From Ustilago trichophora (lineage: Eukaryota > Basidiomycota > Ustilaginomycetes > Ustilaginales > Ustilaginaceae): a DNA stretch of 64,000 nucleotides. Shown here one piece after another: positions 43,001 to 53,029 of the stretch. The stretch spans positions 806,001 to 870,000 of the forward strand of contig OOIN01000008.1 of the NCBI GenBank assembly GCA_900323505.1. Direction: 5' to 3'. Numbering within the stretch: the first letter of the stretch is position 1; the number at the start of each line of letters is the position of its first letter. The position numbers were made by a program, and so were the translations under genes. Below the pieces are notes generated by a model. It ran no database searches, was not told the DNA's origin, and saw only the letters and a program-made list of their open reading frames with translations.

Positions 43001-46000
43001 CCGACAATGCGACTACCGATGTTGCTGCCTCCACAGCTGTACCGGGATCCGAGCCACCTGTACTTGAACCCGAGACCGAGACGACCGGAACAGTCTCATC
43101 GCAGATCCAAGTCTCAGGTCCCTACGTCACCGCCATCATCGACAAGGAAAAGCAGACACAAGAAATCACTCTGCCTGCCGTCGACTACGGCGACGACAAG
43201 GAAGCGCGAGCCCTCATGCGACAAGAAAACGCCAGGATCGAAGAGGTCGAAATGCCAGCAGCTGATCAGACAAGTCCATCTCTGCGCATCGCAGAGATCG
43301 ATGATACCTCCAAGGACATTGAGCCACCACTCATGACACCCACTACGAAGGAGCAACTGGATCGCGCCATCCTGACTGCCGTGCGCGAACACATTGCAAG
43401 TGGCAAGGGTCTGCAAGACGAATGGAAGAGGGTCATGCGTGACAACCAGCGTCTCTCACAAAAGACGACGATGGAGGTCCTCAAAGCCAAGATCCATGGC
43501 ATTCCACAAATTGTCAGCTCTGGTCAGCCACTCTGGCTTGCAGACGATGATAAGCAGACGGGACGAGTCAAGGCGCAGCTTTACGATCAGCTTCTCGATC
43601 GCAAGAAGCGTCTCAACGACAAAGTTGAAGGCCTCAAGAAGCGCTACCGCAGCATCAATGAGGATTGGAAGGTGCATTGCTCCCGCCTCGATCGCGCCGC
43701 CGAGAGACGCGAAATGATGCGCAGGCCGCCTGTCAACACGCCAGCAGGCACGCCGGGCGGCTTTGGCGTCGAGGACCCTTCGTCGGGTGCAGCAAGTGGT
43801 GGTCTGCTCGCAGCCTCTCTCACCACGGGCCGAGCCAATCGTCGAAGCGCCCAAGCTGGATTCGCTGGCTTTGGCGATGCAGTGCGATCGGAGGCGGAAT
43901 TCCTCGAGATTTTGGCCAGCTTGGAGAATGCCGACATGCAGGATCCAAACATGCGTGCCGCCCGAACCACTGCCACGGCCCCCGATATGTACATCGACCC
44001 CGACTCGGATCATCTCATGAAGCTCCGATACGATGACATCAACGGCTTCGTCGCCGATCCACTCGCCTTCTATCTGGACGAGTTTGACCCTGACGTCTGG
44101 TCCGAAGAGGAGAAGGCCATCTTTGCTCGTCGATATGCCTTGTGGCCCAAGCAATTCGGCAAGATCGCTCAGGCCCTGCCCCACAAGACGCCGGCACAAT
44201 GCGTACGCTATTACTATCTCAACAAGAAGGCCCCTGGCAATGACTTCAAGGCACTGGCGGCTGCAAGGAACCGGGAGAGGAAGCGCAAAGCTCGCGTCAA
44301 ACCCAAGAAAGCCAAGGGTAGCGCCCTAATGGCCGATTTGAAGTCCGCCAAGGGAGAAGAGGTGGATGACATCGAAGACGGATCCGGTATTCGCTCGCCC
44401 ATGGACGCTACCGACCCATCTCTCACGATGCCCGATGCACCTGTTCCTAGCAATGGACGCAGAGGTGGTCGTAGCCGCATGGTTCCAGCACCCGTTGACG
44501 GTGGCTCCGGATTGACCGCAGAAGAAGTATCCGCTGGCCGCAAACGTCCTGCTGATCAGAACGAATCTGAGGTCAACAGCGGCGAAGTCAAAGCGTCTGA
44601 CAAACGACGTTCGGGGCCCAAGTCGAAGCGCGCGAAATCTGACAGCGCAAGCGCTACTGACAAGGCACGTAAACCCAGAACCAGTCTCAAGAAAGATATC
44701 GCGGCGCTTGAAGAGGCCAAGGCAGGTGTGCCTCCGATCCCGACGGCAGGACCGAAGCAGGAGGACCGGGAGGTGCTCGCATCCAGCGGAGCAGCGCCCG
44801 GTACTGGATTCCCAGAAAGCATTGCAGCTCCGTCAGAGGCCAAAGCAAGATTGGAAGATAGTGATCTAGCTGCGGCTGAGGCTCTGGGTGCCCTTGCGGG
44901 TCTCTTTGGCGGTCCAGTCCCAGGCGATGCGAACGCTTCGAACGCTGCTGCTTCTCAAGGATTGCCAGGGTCCGACGCAGCTTCCCTGCAGCACTTGACT
45001 CAAGAAGTCGATGCCGATGGTCGAAAGGTGGGAAAGAAGCGTCGCAGCAAGACAGCGGCCCCGGGCGAAGAAGGAGGAGAAGGTACTGGCAAGGGTCGGG
45101 GAAAGCAACCCACTTCGTCTTACTGGTCGGTCGCCGAGCGGTCCGAGTTCCTGCGTGCGCTGGTGGTACATGGACCTAGATGGGAGGTTGTTTCGTCGAC
45201 ATTGGCACAGAAGTCGGCTGCCCAGGCTCGCAACTACTTTGCTCGGAACGAGAATGAAGTCGACTTTGCTGAAGCAGCTGCCTTGGCTCGCAGCCATGCT
45301 CAACTCCCTCAGGCCGAGCGCGAAGCGGTCGCATTGGCCTTTGTGCGCCAACGCTTCGCCAGCAACGCTTCAACTGCGGTCTCGTCCATGCCTATGCATT
45401 TGACCGGCGGAGCCATGGCCATATCAGGTATGCCGCCATCTAGCCTTGGAGGCGACGCAGTGCCTCGCACCACTCATCTACCACCTCCTCCCGGTATTTC
45501 TGCGAGTCAGACGGACATCACCGACGTCAAGATGCGCGAACAGTCGCCCGAGCCACCCGTCCAGCGGCGCGGTCTGCAGATCAACTCGCTCCTCAACGAT
45601 ACAAATGAGGCAGCAAGCAGCCGCACCAAGAGGCGATCGTCTTTGCACGAGTGGCAGGCGGAACGCGAGGAGCCATCTCATGTTGGAGTGAGCCGAGACA
45701 CATCTGTGCCTCCTGTTCTCTACACCAGACAGGTCGCTGATCTCGAACGGAGGCCAGTCACCGCAGACCGTATGGAGGCAGCCCGTCCTCTCAGCTCCGA
45801 CGGCCGAGCCATGCGAGACGACCACGACGAACGAACAAGGGCTTACGAGCGCTTGGACGCACATAGACCTGCCGCGGATGGTCGAGATTTGCGGGAGGGA
45901 GCTGTCGAACCTCGATCTTGGATGTATGATTCGCCATACGAGGCGCATCACCGGCCTTCTCCATCCCCCGGGTATGCACCCATGGCGCCGCCTTCGCACC

Positions 46001-46833
46001 CGGTCGAGCGCGGCATGCCATCATCTCGATACCCTATGCCCCCGGGCAGCGTTTCTGTTGCTGGCCACATGGCGAGGCCAGTTTCTTCGTTGTCGAGTCA
46101 CCTGCATCCGAGCGAAGAGGCTGAAGCCGAACGCGAACGCGAACGTGCTGGATACGCCATGTACGGAGGTTCGGGTCGATCGCGAGAGCACGAGTCGCAC
46201 AGCATGCCTCCTACGGTGCCTGATGAGCTGCGTCACGCGGGCAGCGGCGAGCAACTCTCGCCGACGAGTGGTAGCTTCGGCGCGTCTCACGGCTACAGCC
46301 GCTACGCCCCTCCCGGCGTTGCAAGTTTGTATCCGAGCACCGCAGCTGCCTCGACCGCTTTGGCTTCTCGAGGCAGGCCTACCAACGGACCGCTCACGGC
46401 ACCGCTGCCTTCCACCTCGGACAGGCCGGCCTACGAGCAGCGATGGCAAAGATACTCTCAGTCGCCCGGACCCTCGTCTTCATCGACTCCATCCGCCAGT
46501 GCAGGCCATGGAGCCTCTGGTGTGGGAGGATTCTCAACCGGCAGCGCCTATCGATCGTCGAACAGCCCTTACTCGAGCTTCCCATCGCAGAGCCTGCCGC
46601 GACCTTCGCTGCCGTCCCTCTCGGCCAGCGCTGCCAAAGTGGGTGCACCTCATCTACCATCACTGGGAGCAGCTGGGCGCTCGTTGCCGCCGATCCTGGG
46701 CACGTTTTCCGCGCCTGGTCGCAGCATGGGCCCTGGTTCGCGACCAGCGGGGACAGGGGAAGAGGCTCGCTACTGGCCTTATCCGCATCGACCTCGCGGT
46801 CACGACCAGCCGTCGAACCGAAATCCGGAGTAG
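40090..46833 (+). CDS. SNT1: SANT-domain corepressor Snt1 (NCoR/SMRT-like, Set3 complex)
   Basis: From the first in-frame ATG the protein has 2247 residues. The N-terminal third is Ser/Pro-rich with an Arg-Asp repeat block (about residues 170-330, RERERDRDRDRDWDSF). Residues about 370-1020 are a low-complexity Glu/Ala/Ser/Gln region. A predicted helical segment then precedes SANT domain 1 (about 1337-1385: WSEEEKAIFARRYALWPKQF, then CVRYYYLNKKA). Basic linkers follow, and SANT domain 2 (about 1679-1725: YWSVAERSEFLRALVVHGP). The pair with a YYxNKK first SANT domain is the Snt1/NCoR pattern. In yeast Snt1 scaffolds the Set3-Hos2 histone deacetylase complex; in smuts Hos2 is linked to mating-type control, known from the literature rather than from this sequence. 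The N terminus could extend through an upstream exon. Confidence 0.85.
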   Translation: MTDPRRNLGDDDDEEEEGMLKVDEEGQIEDDGADQQVSHSRPTTEGRSVSLADRLMPLSDASPKKAGSGAPSSSSNNGYVSPRHTNLERDRERDRYLETSPGPSSYAPQRSRFGYPAETGASYGATSAYPYPPSHREPLRAEPPFASSSRTPVSRAENRRGWYPSSTTPRGPDTYRPGAIRDRERERDRDRDRDWDSFRDGDREREWSALDRDRGERDAYRDLVDKRRDWPPRDRGAAPASYDMADAHPPYPPSASSKYGFDTRDFPARRPASPPAHLSRDREFDADRSRDRDRDRTNDRDQRIRAPSSGWGSGMRQWGKPSDAGWDSRSGRRPASEDARSDTSHRPSGSRSNNTPPPAASSDTGNKPIGSDQASEKSEVRSRDLSPQPARSPERDVASEKVAEHELTKESDVKDKVQESAESVENKQEADAGIKQETGEGLDTKPQSAAMEAELEAKANEVGTSAPTKVDAVETSEPEAIAVQQASETERATEDVSARDASSADQAALSQDAKIKAQASAKPSEPAPTVQHEEPTREPEALQSQSTLEPATLRATSPEAVETEALTATTSSPARSKEEGQVDPSVAEAKVESTESGREHQPEAEVEQSSQVSATRPGSAKDEAVVEEQAADVAPVSAATATSVANIQLGSSESADEPMRGEHETMIQNTSQAEEQAKEAVTSQLIDSTSATVKSEQTSELPTIEADAATIGDATLPDKGNPAPSKGTLPEAGIVDSSDGKDVTANSPVRPIDESNKEIIADVDMPDALPDQVPLLQETSESRTDEAASFAPSAVAITLEKTGQQSQVDSDSLAGAETTQSEPAEPQAMVEDAPATIQTQPSETGTSMETNSLDDTVKSQVSAAVVQVEAEQPASLVLEAPPAPVAVAEKKEPVDAQPSDHPKSAMEPSLTAVVEAEAQAEEVATKVEEGHIAPSIANVTTNAQISKQLDESMEVDQPDHQADQPPAATNADNATTDVAASTAVPGSEPPVLEPETETTGTVSSQIQVSGPYVTAIIDKEKQTQEITLPAVDYGDDKEARALMRQENARIEEVEMPAADQTSPSLRIAEIDDTSKDIEPPLMTPTTKEQLDRAILTAVREHIASGKGLQDEWKRVMRDNQRLSQKTTMEVLKAKIHGIPQIVSSGQPLWLADDDKQTGRVKAQLYDQLLDRKKRLNDKVEGLKKRYRSINEDWKVHCSRLDRAAERREMMRRPPVNTPAGTPGGFGVEDPSSGAASGGLLAASLTTGRANRRSAQAGFAGFGDAVRSEAEFLEILASLENADMQDPNMRAARTTATAPDMYIDPDSDHLMKLRYDDINGFVADPLAFYLDEFDPDVWSEEEKAIFARRYALWPKQFGKIAQALPHKTPAQCVRYYYLNKKAPGNDFKALAAARNRERKRKARVKPKKAKGSALMADLKSAKGEEVDDIEDGSGIRSPMDATDPSLTMPDAPVPSNGRRGGRSRMVPAPVDGGSGLTAEEVSAGRKRPADQNESEVNSGEVKASDKRRSGPKSKRAKSDSASATDKARKPRTSLKKDIAALEEAKAGVPPIPTAGPKQEDREVLASSGAAPGTGFPESIAAPSEAKARLEDSDLAAAEALGALAGLFGGPVPGDANASNAAASQGLPGSDAASLQHLTQEVDADGRKVGKKRRSKTAAPGEEGGEGTGKGRGKQPTSSYWSVAERSEFLRALVVHGPRWEVVSSTLAQKSAAQARNYFARNENEVDFAEAAALARSHAQLPQAEREAVALAFVRQRFASNASTAVSSMPMHLTGGAMAISGMPPSSLGGDAVPRTTHLPPPPGISASQTDITDVKMREQSPEPPVQRRGLQINSLLNDTNEAASSRTKRRSSLHEWQAEREEPSHVGVSRDTSVPPVLYTRQVADLERRPVTADRMEAARPLSSDGRAMRDDHDERTRAYERLDAHRPAADGRDLREGAVEPRSWMYDSPYEAHHRPSPSPGYAPMAPPSHPVERGMPSSRYPMPPGSVSVAGHMARPVSSLSSHLHPSEEAEAERERERAGYAMYGGSGRSREHESHSMPPTVPDELRHAGSGEQLSPTSGSFGASHGYSRYAPPGVASLYPSTAAASTALASRGRPTNGPLTAPLPSTSDRPAYEQRWQRYSQSPGPSSSSTPSASAGHGASGVGGFSTGSAYRSSNSPYSSFPSQSLPRPSLPSLSASAAKVGAPHLPSLGAAGRSLPPILGTFSAPGRSMGPGSRPAGTGEEARYWPYPHRPRGHDQPSNRNPE

Positions 46834-47227
46834 CGCTGAAACACTCAGCACAGCACACGCTTTCAACTTTATAACAACTTGTAGTATCACACATGTACCT
46901 TAGCGTGTATAGTAGTCACCATTCTATTGTATCAACATTGTTCTCTGAGGAGGATTTGCATTCAGTCGCACCGCATGTGTTTGTCTTGGTGTGGTTTGTG
47001 TGCATTCCGCAGCGTAATCGGAAAGCTGAGGAGCGGAAGGTGGGCCTTGGAGGCGTGTGACGCGTTGGTTGTTGTCCCTCCACACGAGCTTGGTTGGGAA
47101 GAGGAAGGGTCCGACTACGGAAAAAATCTCGAATGCACGGTGCTCGACTTTGCTCTGAAATGCAAAGTGGGTGGCGCTACACTCTCGACCACATCTTCGT
47201 CAAGTTTGCAGTGGTGCTCGGTTCAAT
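46834..47227. other. Intergenic region between Snt1-like and elongin C genes
   Basis: These 394 bp hold the Snt1 3' UTR and elongin C promoter. No other feature is seen. Confidence 0.5.
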
Positions 47228-48130
47228 ATGTCGGTACGTATCTATGCACTAGCCAAGATTCAGCTCAGGGAGGGCGTATGCTGATCGAAAGAAAAAATCG
47301 ACATGGTGGTGCGTCTTGGTGGGCATTGTAGGGAGATAACAGCAGCTCGTCCACTCGCTGGGTAACGCTCATTAGTGAGGTAAGTATCGTCTACTCTCTC
47401 AAGTACAAGGTTGATGGAAAGATGGACTGACAATCATGAATGCCCTTACGATTCTGTACACGCACCGCCTCACTTCCAATCGATCGCATCGACGCTCCAC
47501 AGGACGGCTACCGATTCCTTGTCGACAACATCACGGTCCAAGCTTCACCGACGATCAAGACGATGCTCTCGACGGGAGAGGGAGGAGGCTTCGCCGAGGC
47601 AGAGAGCAACACCGCACGATTGCAGATTCGGTACGTTCCACTCCGAGACGTGGCTTCATCGACAAGCTTGGCGGCTCGACACTGACAAGGGCTGACTTGA
47701 CCGACGAAACGATTGGCATGCAGAGGCGAAGTGTTGGAAAAGGTGATCGAATATCTTCACTTCAAGACCAAGTACGGCGCAGCAGCCGATATGGACGTTC
47801 CCGACTTTAAGAATAGGATTCCGCCAGAGATTGCTCTCGAGCTGTAAGTTGCTCCTCAAGTTACTGCATATCTGGCCCTGATAGCGGAGCTATTGCGAAA
47901 GCATCCGATGCTGTGCATGTCATGGCTATGTCGGCCTGCTGACACTCTTATTCTTTTGCACAACCTCCTACTGTGTTGCCTGCAGGCTTATGGCTGCAGA
48001 CTTCTTAGAGTGTAAGTGTGGCTCGCGCAGCGGTATTGTCAAAGGATCCAAGGGATGCAAGGATTCGGAGCTGACCTGTCCCTTCTTCGTTGTGACGATT
48101 GTTCTCTTTTGTTCCTTGTTGACAGTGTGA
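47228..48130 (+). CDS. ELC1: Elongin C
   Basis: Six exons rebuild 110 residues: 47228-47233, 47332-47379, 47503-47630, 47724-47843, 47986-48011 and 48126-48130. The product has the Skp1/BTB-POZ fold of elongin C: RWVTLISEDGYRFLVDN, SPTIKTMLSTGEGGGFAE, LEKVIEYLHFKTKY and the closing PPEIALELLMAADFLEL. Every internal junction is in frame, with good donors (GTACGT, GTAAGT) and CTGAC or CTGAT branch-like sites. Elongin C bridges BC-box proteins and cullins in ubiquitin ligases and takes part in RNA polymerase II removal in yeast. Weak points are the 6-nt first exon (Met-Ser) and the last junction. Reading through the final donor would instead end FLEC plus a long unrelated tail; FLEL with the splice fits the family length. 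Confidence 0.85.
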
Positions 48131-49471
48131 TTCTGATTCCGAATGCTAAACGTGAACATCAACCCATGCTCTGGCTAGGCCAAGTACTTAGCACAATGCA
48201 GACAACACTTGCATGGAGGCGATTGCGCACGGGGCGATGTGCAGCATTCGACTGATGATCCATTGGAAGGTCAGTTGTTGTCAAGCAGGTCGCTAGACGC
48301 TGTTCGACTTTTGGTGACAGCACAGCTGAGACACAGTTGAGGGTTGGACTCTTCGTATGTACCGTGTGTGTGACGCGGGAAGAAGAGGGTTGTGGGGCGT
48401 GCGCTTAGGTCGCAACTCACGAACAGTCGCAATCTTCGGACCGATCTGGGAATCTGGTCCGAAGGCAAGCCGACGCTCGATTCACCGCACAACAAGCTTT
48501 TGGTTGGCGTTGTAATGCCAAACAAGACGACATTGTGATTGTTTTTCGAGTTTCAAGATGCGTTGTCAGGTGCAAAGACTTTGTGAGCATACAGGGTAGT
48601 ATATGCACGAGGCCTGCAGCAGAACCAGATTTGGCAGATTTTCGCAGATTCCCAACTGGCTAACGAGCTGCAGCTTGCTCATTTTTGGTTGCAACCAAAG
48701 TCGAAAACAAAGCTTTCGCTTACAGAGAACCGTCGATTTGTTTTCCACATGGTCATGCCATGATAAAAGGAGTGGGGTCATACAGCGGGTGTTCCCACCC
48801 GACCCGACTGTCGTCATATGATGTGATTTGGTTGCGAAGAGCTGCGTGGCTGTGGTGGCATCAAAAGTGTGGGACTAGTCACCGTCGAGTGTTGCCAACT
48901 TTGCGGACGGCATTAGGATGCGGTTCTGAGACACATGTTGAAGGCTAGTAAAAAAAGAAAGAAAAAGAAAAGAAAAAGAGAAAAGAGAGCGCGCCTCTGC
49001 ATTTCAAAGACGCTCTCGTGGTATTTTGGCAGTTTTCATTTTGTCCACTCTGGGGTTGAAGGCCACTCCGCTTCTTTGACAGGTTTGCCGCCGCTGCTTG
49101 CTGTGCTTGAAGCGCTTACAGCCACTGGTCTCAGCCTCGTCCTTTCCGACTCTTCCCTTCCGACTCATTTCCATCCACCCATCCATCCTACGAGAGCCGA
49201 ACGAGGAAAAAGCAAGTGTGGTCGACAAAAGTGGTTTGGGAGCGTACCATTCCTTTGCCCTACACAACAATACTTTGCTGCTTCATCTGACCTCCTCCGC
49301 GCGGCCCCGAATTTTTCTCACATCTCCTTACTTCGAATAAGGCTCCTCGATAGCTGCGCCATTCACATATATCGTCTTTGCAGTCACACCGTCTCCCTAC
49401 CTACGGCGATCTGATCATGTCGACGCAAGCGCTCAATCTCGATCTCAGCTAGACACGCTACAGGTTACAGT
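48131..49471. other. Intergenic region upstream of the methyltransferase gene
   Basis: No gene is supported in 1.3 kb. It contains a purine-rich A/G stretch at 48948-48989 and a pyrimidine-rich leader-like segment from about 49080. A short upstream open frame (49417-49452) lies just before the methyltransferase start. Confidence 0.5.
49417..49452 (+). promoter_or_regulatory. Upstream open reading frame, 11 codons
   Basis: ATG at 49417 opens MSTQALNLDLS and stops at TAG 49450-49452, 19 bp before the main ATG. If transcription starts upstream of it, ribosomes would meet this frame first and reinitiation distance is short, so it could dampen translation of the methyltransferase. Confidence 0.4.
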
Positions 49472-52400
49472 ATGATTGATCCGTATCACATGTACATGGC
49501 CCGTCGGCCGAGCGTTCGCGCCGCCGCTGCCGAAGCCAAGGCCACCGCCAACAAGCAGACCGATTCCGGCAATGCCTCCAAGAGCAGCTCCGTAGACTCA
49601 AAATCGCAACAAAGCTCCTACGTCGGCGGCGACGGTCTTTCGCCCACCAGCACCACTTCTACCGACCATGCCACCAAGATCAGCCTTGCAGGCTCCTCTA
49701 GCTCTTCGAACAACGCCACCACGCTGCAGCACAAGCTGCCCGAATTTGAGCATTTCCGAAGCTCACCACTCATGCCCGAATTCTACCCGCGCACCTCCGA
49801 GTTCTTTAGCCAGGGTCGAAGACGCAGCAGCATCGCTGTGGATCCTGACGCTGCTGCAACATCATCAGGTGCAGCGCCTGCGATCACTGATGCCCCCGCT
49901 TCTCAACGAAGTACCGCATCCAAGAAGTCAGACTCGTTCCATCTGCCATTCAGCTTCGAAGAGTCTGAATCGCTCATGGGCGAACAGCTGCCCGTCCGCC
50001 TGGGTCTGGCGCCTCCTTCTCATTCGCATGGCTTGTCGGCATCCGAGATCACCTACAAAGCGCGGGTTGGTTATGGATACTACTTTTATACCCCACCGCC
50101 CGCGTCGCGTCCCTCTAAGTCGTCTGCGCCCGCTTCGCTGCGACGCAAAAACACCGATACATCTGAAATTTCGGGTTCGCTCCATGCCAAGGGGCCGATG
50201 TCTTCCTCGAACCTCTACTCGACAAGCCCAGCATCCATGTCACCTAGCGCAGCTACTTCCCCGCATCGTGCGCGCGCCAGCAGCTCCATCAGCAGCCTCC
50301 CCGGCTCAACTCTTGTCGGACACTCGCCCACCTCAAAGAACGACCCAGCCTCTTCGCTTACCCGCTTGCCCCCGCCATCGCCCGACTGTTGGCATCCAGA
50401 TGCGTACTTTACTAGCACACGATCTCGTGTCAAGGGCAAGATGCGCGAGTACATTCACCATGCATTCCCTTCTTCCGTCGTCCCTTACTGGCACGGATAC
50501 AACACTGAGACCATCGAAGCAGAGATGTCGACCCACCTCAACGTCAACGCCGCCCTGCATGGCAACACACTTCGAGACTTTCCCGAAGGCTCGCGTCCTT
50601 GCCGCGTGCTCGACCTTGGTTGTGGAAGGGGTGTGTGGTGTCTCGACATGGCGCGCGAGTGGAAGACGTCCGAGTTTGTCGGTCTCGACATTGTGCCCAT
50701 CCAGCCTCCGATGGATGAGCTTGCCGATCCGGATCTGCACCACCGGATCAGTTGGGTGGTAGCCAACTTTTTAGAGCCGCTCCCTTTCCCCGATGCCAGC
50801 TTTGACTATGTACACGTGCGCTTCATCTTGCAAGGCGTCCCGGAGGATAAGTGGGTCGACATCTTTTCCGAGGCAAGGCGCATCTTGGCACCAGGTGGAG
50901 TGCTCGAAGTGGTCGAAGGCAACTATAGCTTCTTTGGGCATGCGAGCTTGGTCGATGTTCAGGAGCTGAAGGATTTGGAACACGGTCGTACCGCGGCCAG
51001 AAGGGGAAGTGGTGTCAAACTGCCAAAGCGGCTGAAGGTGCTCAACGAAGCCTCAGATTCGGCCGACATCGATGCAATCGAAATCGTGCTCGAGCGAATG
51101 ATGCATCGACGCTTCATCAACCCTACCCCACTTTCGGTGGTCCCCTCGGCGCTGCTCCTACCCGGCTTTTCCAACGTCGCCAATGGCAACCCACGTCACA
51201 TCCCCGTCTATGCCGAATCCAGCGCGCAACGAGCACGCGCTGCCCGCGTTGCCAATAACGACGGCCCATCCTCTGCCAACGCAACCTCGAGCGAAGACGA
51301 AGAGAAGCGTCAGGGCAAATTTACCAGCCGCGGGCAGATCGGCAAACCGCTCAACTCACAATTTGCCATGACCGATCCAGATCTTTTCTGCGCGCTCGTC
51401 ATCCTGCAACAGCTCGACCATTTCTCTTCCAGTCGCGAGCTCGTGTGGGCCGAAGCCGAGGAGGAGAAGCGCAGTCTTCAAGGTGTTAGCCAGCCCGAAC
51501 TGACGAGAATGGACACTAACAGGCGGTTTGGACAGGGCAATCCTGCGGCATTGAAACCCTTCTCCCATCCGTGGAAGTCAAAGGATCAATTCTTCCGCGC
51601 TATGGACTCGTGGATTGACGCGACTCGTGCGTCGGCGGACACGGAGCACATGCTGCGCAAGTATCTCGGCTGGGAACAGGCGCACGAAGACCTGACAGTG
51701 GAGGGCAGGAAATACGCGGAGAGACGGAGGAAGATGAGCACCAGCTCGGTGGCAATTCCTTCGCTCGGGCTGGATTCACTGGTGCTGCAGGAGCCGGTGG
51801 ATGAGGCGGCCGCTGCGGCAGAAGAAGAAGACAGAGAGAGGCAGGATGCGCTAGCGGCGCTTCAGGAGATGGATAAAGCGCTTCTAGGCAGTTCGGATGG
51901 TGGTTCGGCATTTGCAGTCTCAACAACGCTTGCACACGAGGCACCTGCCAGATTGCAGACCACACGATCGTCTGCGCCCGATACGAGAGCTTCCCACATC
52001 GAAACGCAGGATGGGGATGCGGGCAAAGCAGACAAGAAGAAGAAAAAGTCCAAACGGCCCAGCAGCAGTGGAGGCGTAGGATCTACGCCAAGCACCGGAT
52101 TTGCTCGAACTCGTACCTTTGGTCGGGGTGGTGTTGGTGGTGGTCCGCCTGTTCCACTGCCCGACGCACCGGCATTTATGGCCGGGTATGCGTTCGCATC
52201 GCCAGCAATGGATCCGCACAGCATGTTCCGCGGACCAGCTACAAAGGCGAGCATCGTTGCGTCCTCAAGAGGTGCTCGCAAAGGGTCTAGCTCGAAATCG
52301 TTCAGCGATCGTTCGTCAACCTCGGGTAAGACGGAAAAGGATGACAATGCCAAGGCTCGGGCTGCCGCAGGGGAGGCGATGGAAGGGTTGTCAAAGATCA

Positions 52401-52828
52401 CTCCCTCCCTCACTGCCCCATCACAAGCGCAGCAGCAAGGAATTACGCCAGCCGCAGCATACGCCGCAACGCAACGCGTATCACACGGTCTTGAAGAAGA
52501 GTATCGGATGCAGTCCGAAGCTGCCCCTGACAACAGGCGTCCTTCGCGACCTGTGAGCCCTACTTCGGAGGTGTCATCGACGCAGGACTCCGCCACCCGA
52601 ACAACAGCAACCACAACAGCACCGATTCTCGGCAGCAGACCGCCAGCACCCTCGGGAGCAGACTCCCGCTCGGTCAGCATGCCAGCTACCATGCTACCAA
52701 ACACGGTGAGAATCGCAGAACCCCTGACGAGACCGTCCAAGGAGAATCGGGCCAGGTCCAAATCGAACGCCAAAGCGGTGGCTATGATTGGGTTTTACGA
52801 CTGTACCGGGTTCCTAGCTACCGCCTGA
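49472..52828 (+). CDS. Large SAM-dependent class I methyltransferase
   Basis: A single-exon 1118-residue protein. The Rossmann methyltransferase core starts at about residue 375. Motif I is VLDLGCGRGVW (379-389) and the acidic end of strand 2 is GLDIVPIQPP. Motif post-II is SFDYVHVRFILQGVP and the later strand is ARRILAPGGVLEVVEGN. It belongs to the broad type-11/25 methyltransferase superfamily. The core is interrupted by a long insertion and surrounded by disordered Ser/Ala-rich N- and C-terminal regions, including a KKKKKSKRP-type basic cluster at about residue 855. The substrate is unknown. A conserved-looking segment (RMMHRRFINPTPLSVVPSAL) after the core may be the substrate-recognition lid. 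It converges on RRP45 with 201 bp between stops. Confidence 0.85.
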   Translation: MIDPYHMYMARRPSVRAAAAEAKATANKQTDSGNASKSSSVDSKSQQSSYVGGDGLSPTSTTSTDHATKISLAGSSSSSNNATTLQHKLPEFEHFRSSPLMPEFYPRTSEFFSQGRRRSSIAVDPDAAATSSGAAPAITDAPASQRSTASKKSDSFHLPFSFEESESLMGEQLPVRLGLAPPSHSHGLSASEITYKARVGYGYYFYTPPPASRPSKSSAPASLRRKNTDTSEISGSLHAKGPMSSSNLYSTSPASMSPSAATSPHRARASSSISSLPGSTLVGHSPTSKNDPASSLTRLPPPSPDCWHPDAYFTSTRSRVKGKMREYIHHAFPSSVVPYWHGYNTETIEAEMSTHLNVNAALHGNTLRDFPEGSRPCRVLDLGCGRGVWCLDMAREWKTSEFVGLDIVPIQPPMDELADPDLHHRISWVVANFLEPLPFPDASFDYVHVRFILQGVPEDKWVDIFSEARRILAPGGVLEVVEGNYSFFGHASLVDVQELKDLEHGRTAARRGSGVKLPKRLKVLNEASDSADIDAIEIVLERMMHRRFINPTPLSVVPSALLLPGFSNVANGNPRHIPVYAESSAQRARAARVANNDGPSSANATSSEDEEKRQGKFTSRGQIGKPLNSQFAMTDPDLFCALVILQQLDHFSSSRELVWAEAEEEKRSLQGVSQPELTRMDTNRRFGQGNPAALKPFSHPWKSKDQFFRAMDSWIDATRASADTEHMLRKYLGWEQAHEDLTVEGRKYAERRRKMSTSSVAIPSLGLDSLVLQEPVDEAAAAAEEEDRERQDALAALQEMDKALLGSSDGGSAFAVSTTLAHEAPARLQTTRSSAPDTRASHIETQDGDAGKADKKKKKSKRPSSSGGVGSTPSTGFARTRTFGRGGVGGGPPVPLPDAPAFMAGYAFASPAMDPHSMFRGPATKASIVASSRGARKGSSSKSFSDRSSTSGKTEKDDNAKARAAAGEAMEGLSKITPSLTAPSQAQQQGITPAAAYAATQRVSHGLEEEYRMQSEAAPDNRRPSRPVSPTSEVSSTQDSATRTTATTTAPILGSRPPAPSGADSRSVSMPATMLPNTVRIAEPLTRPSKENRARSKSNAKAVAMIGFYDCTGFLATA

Positions 52829-53029
52829 GTCACATGCATCGATCGCGCTACAACTATTCCTCTTGATATGCTTTAAGGAATCCATGATACCCACCCAAAC
52901 AAACGACGATCTATGGAGACCTGCATCTTGTTCTGTCTTGTTTTGCGGGTGTTTGATTGTGAGTTAGCGTGAATGGTACAAATACAAATGGTTGAGGCAG
53001 CTAACCTTAACCCTAGTGAGGGGGAATTT

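Noticed and set aside
48271..48539. Possible short coding segments on both strands between elongin C and the methyltransferase
   Set aside because: The minus frame begins with TTG rather than ATG, and the plus-strand stretch (NLRTDLGIWSEGKPTL) has no upstream exon I can connect.
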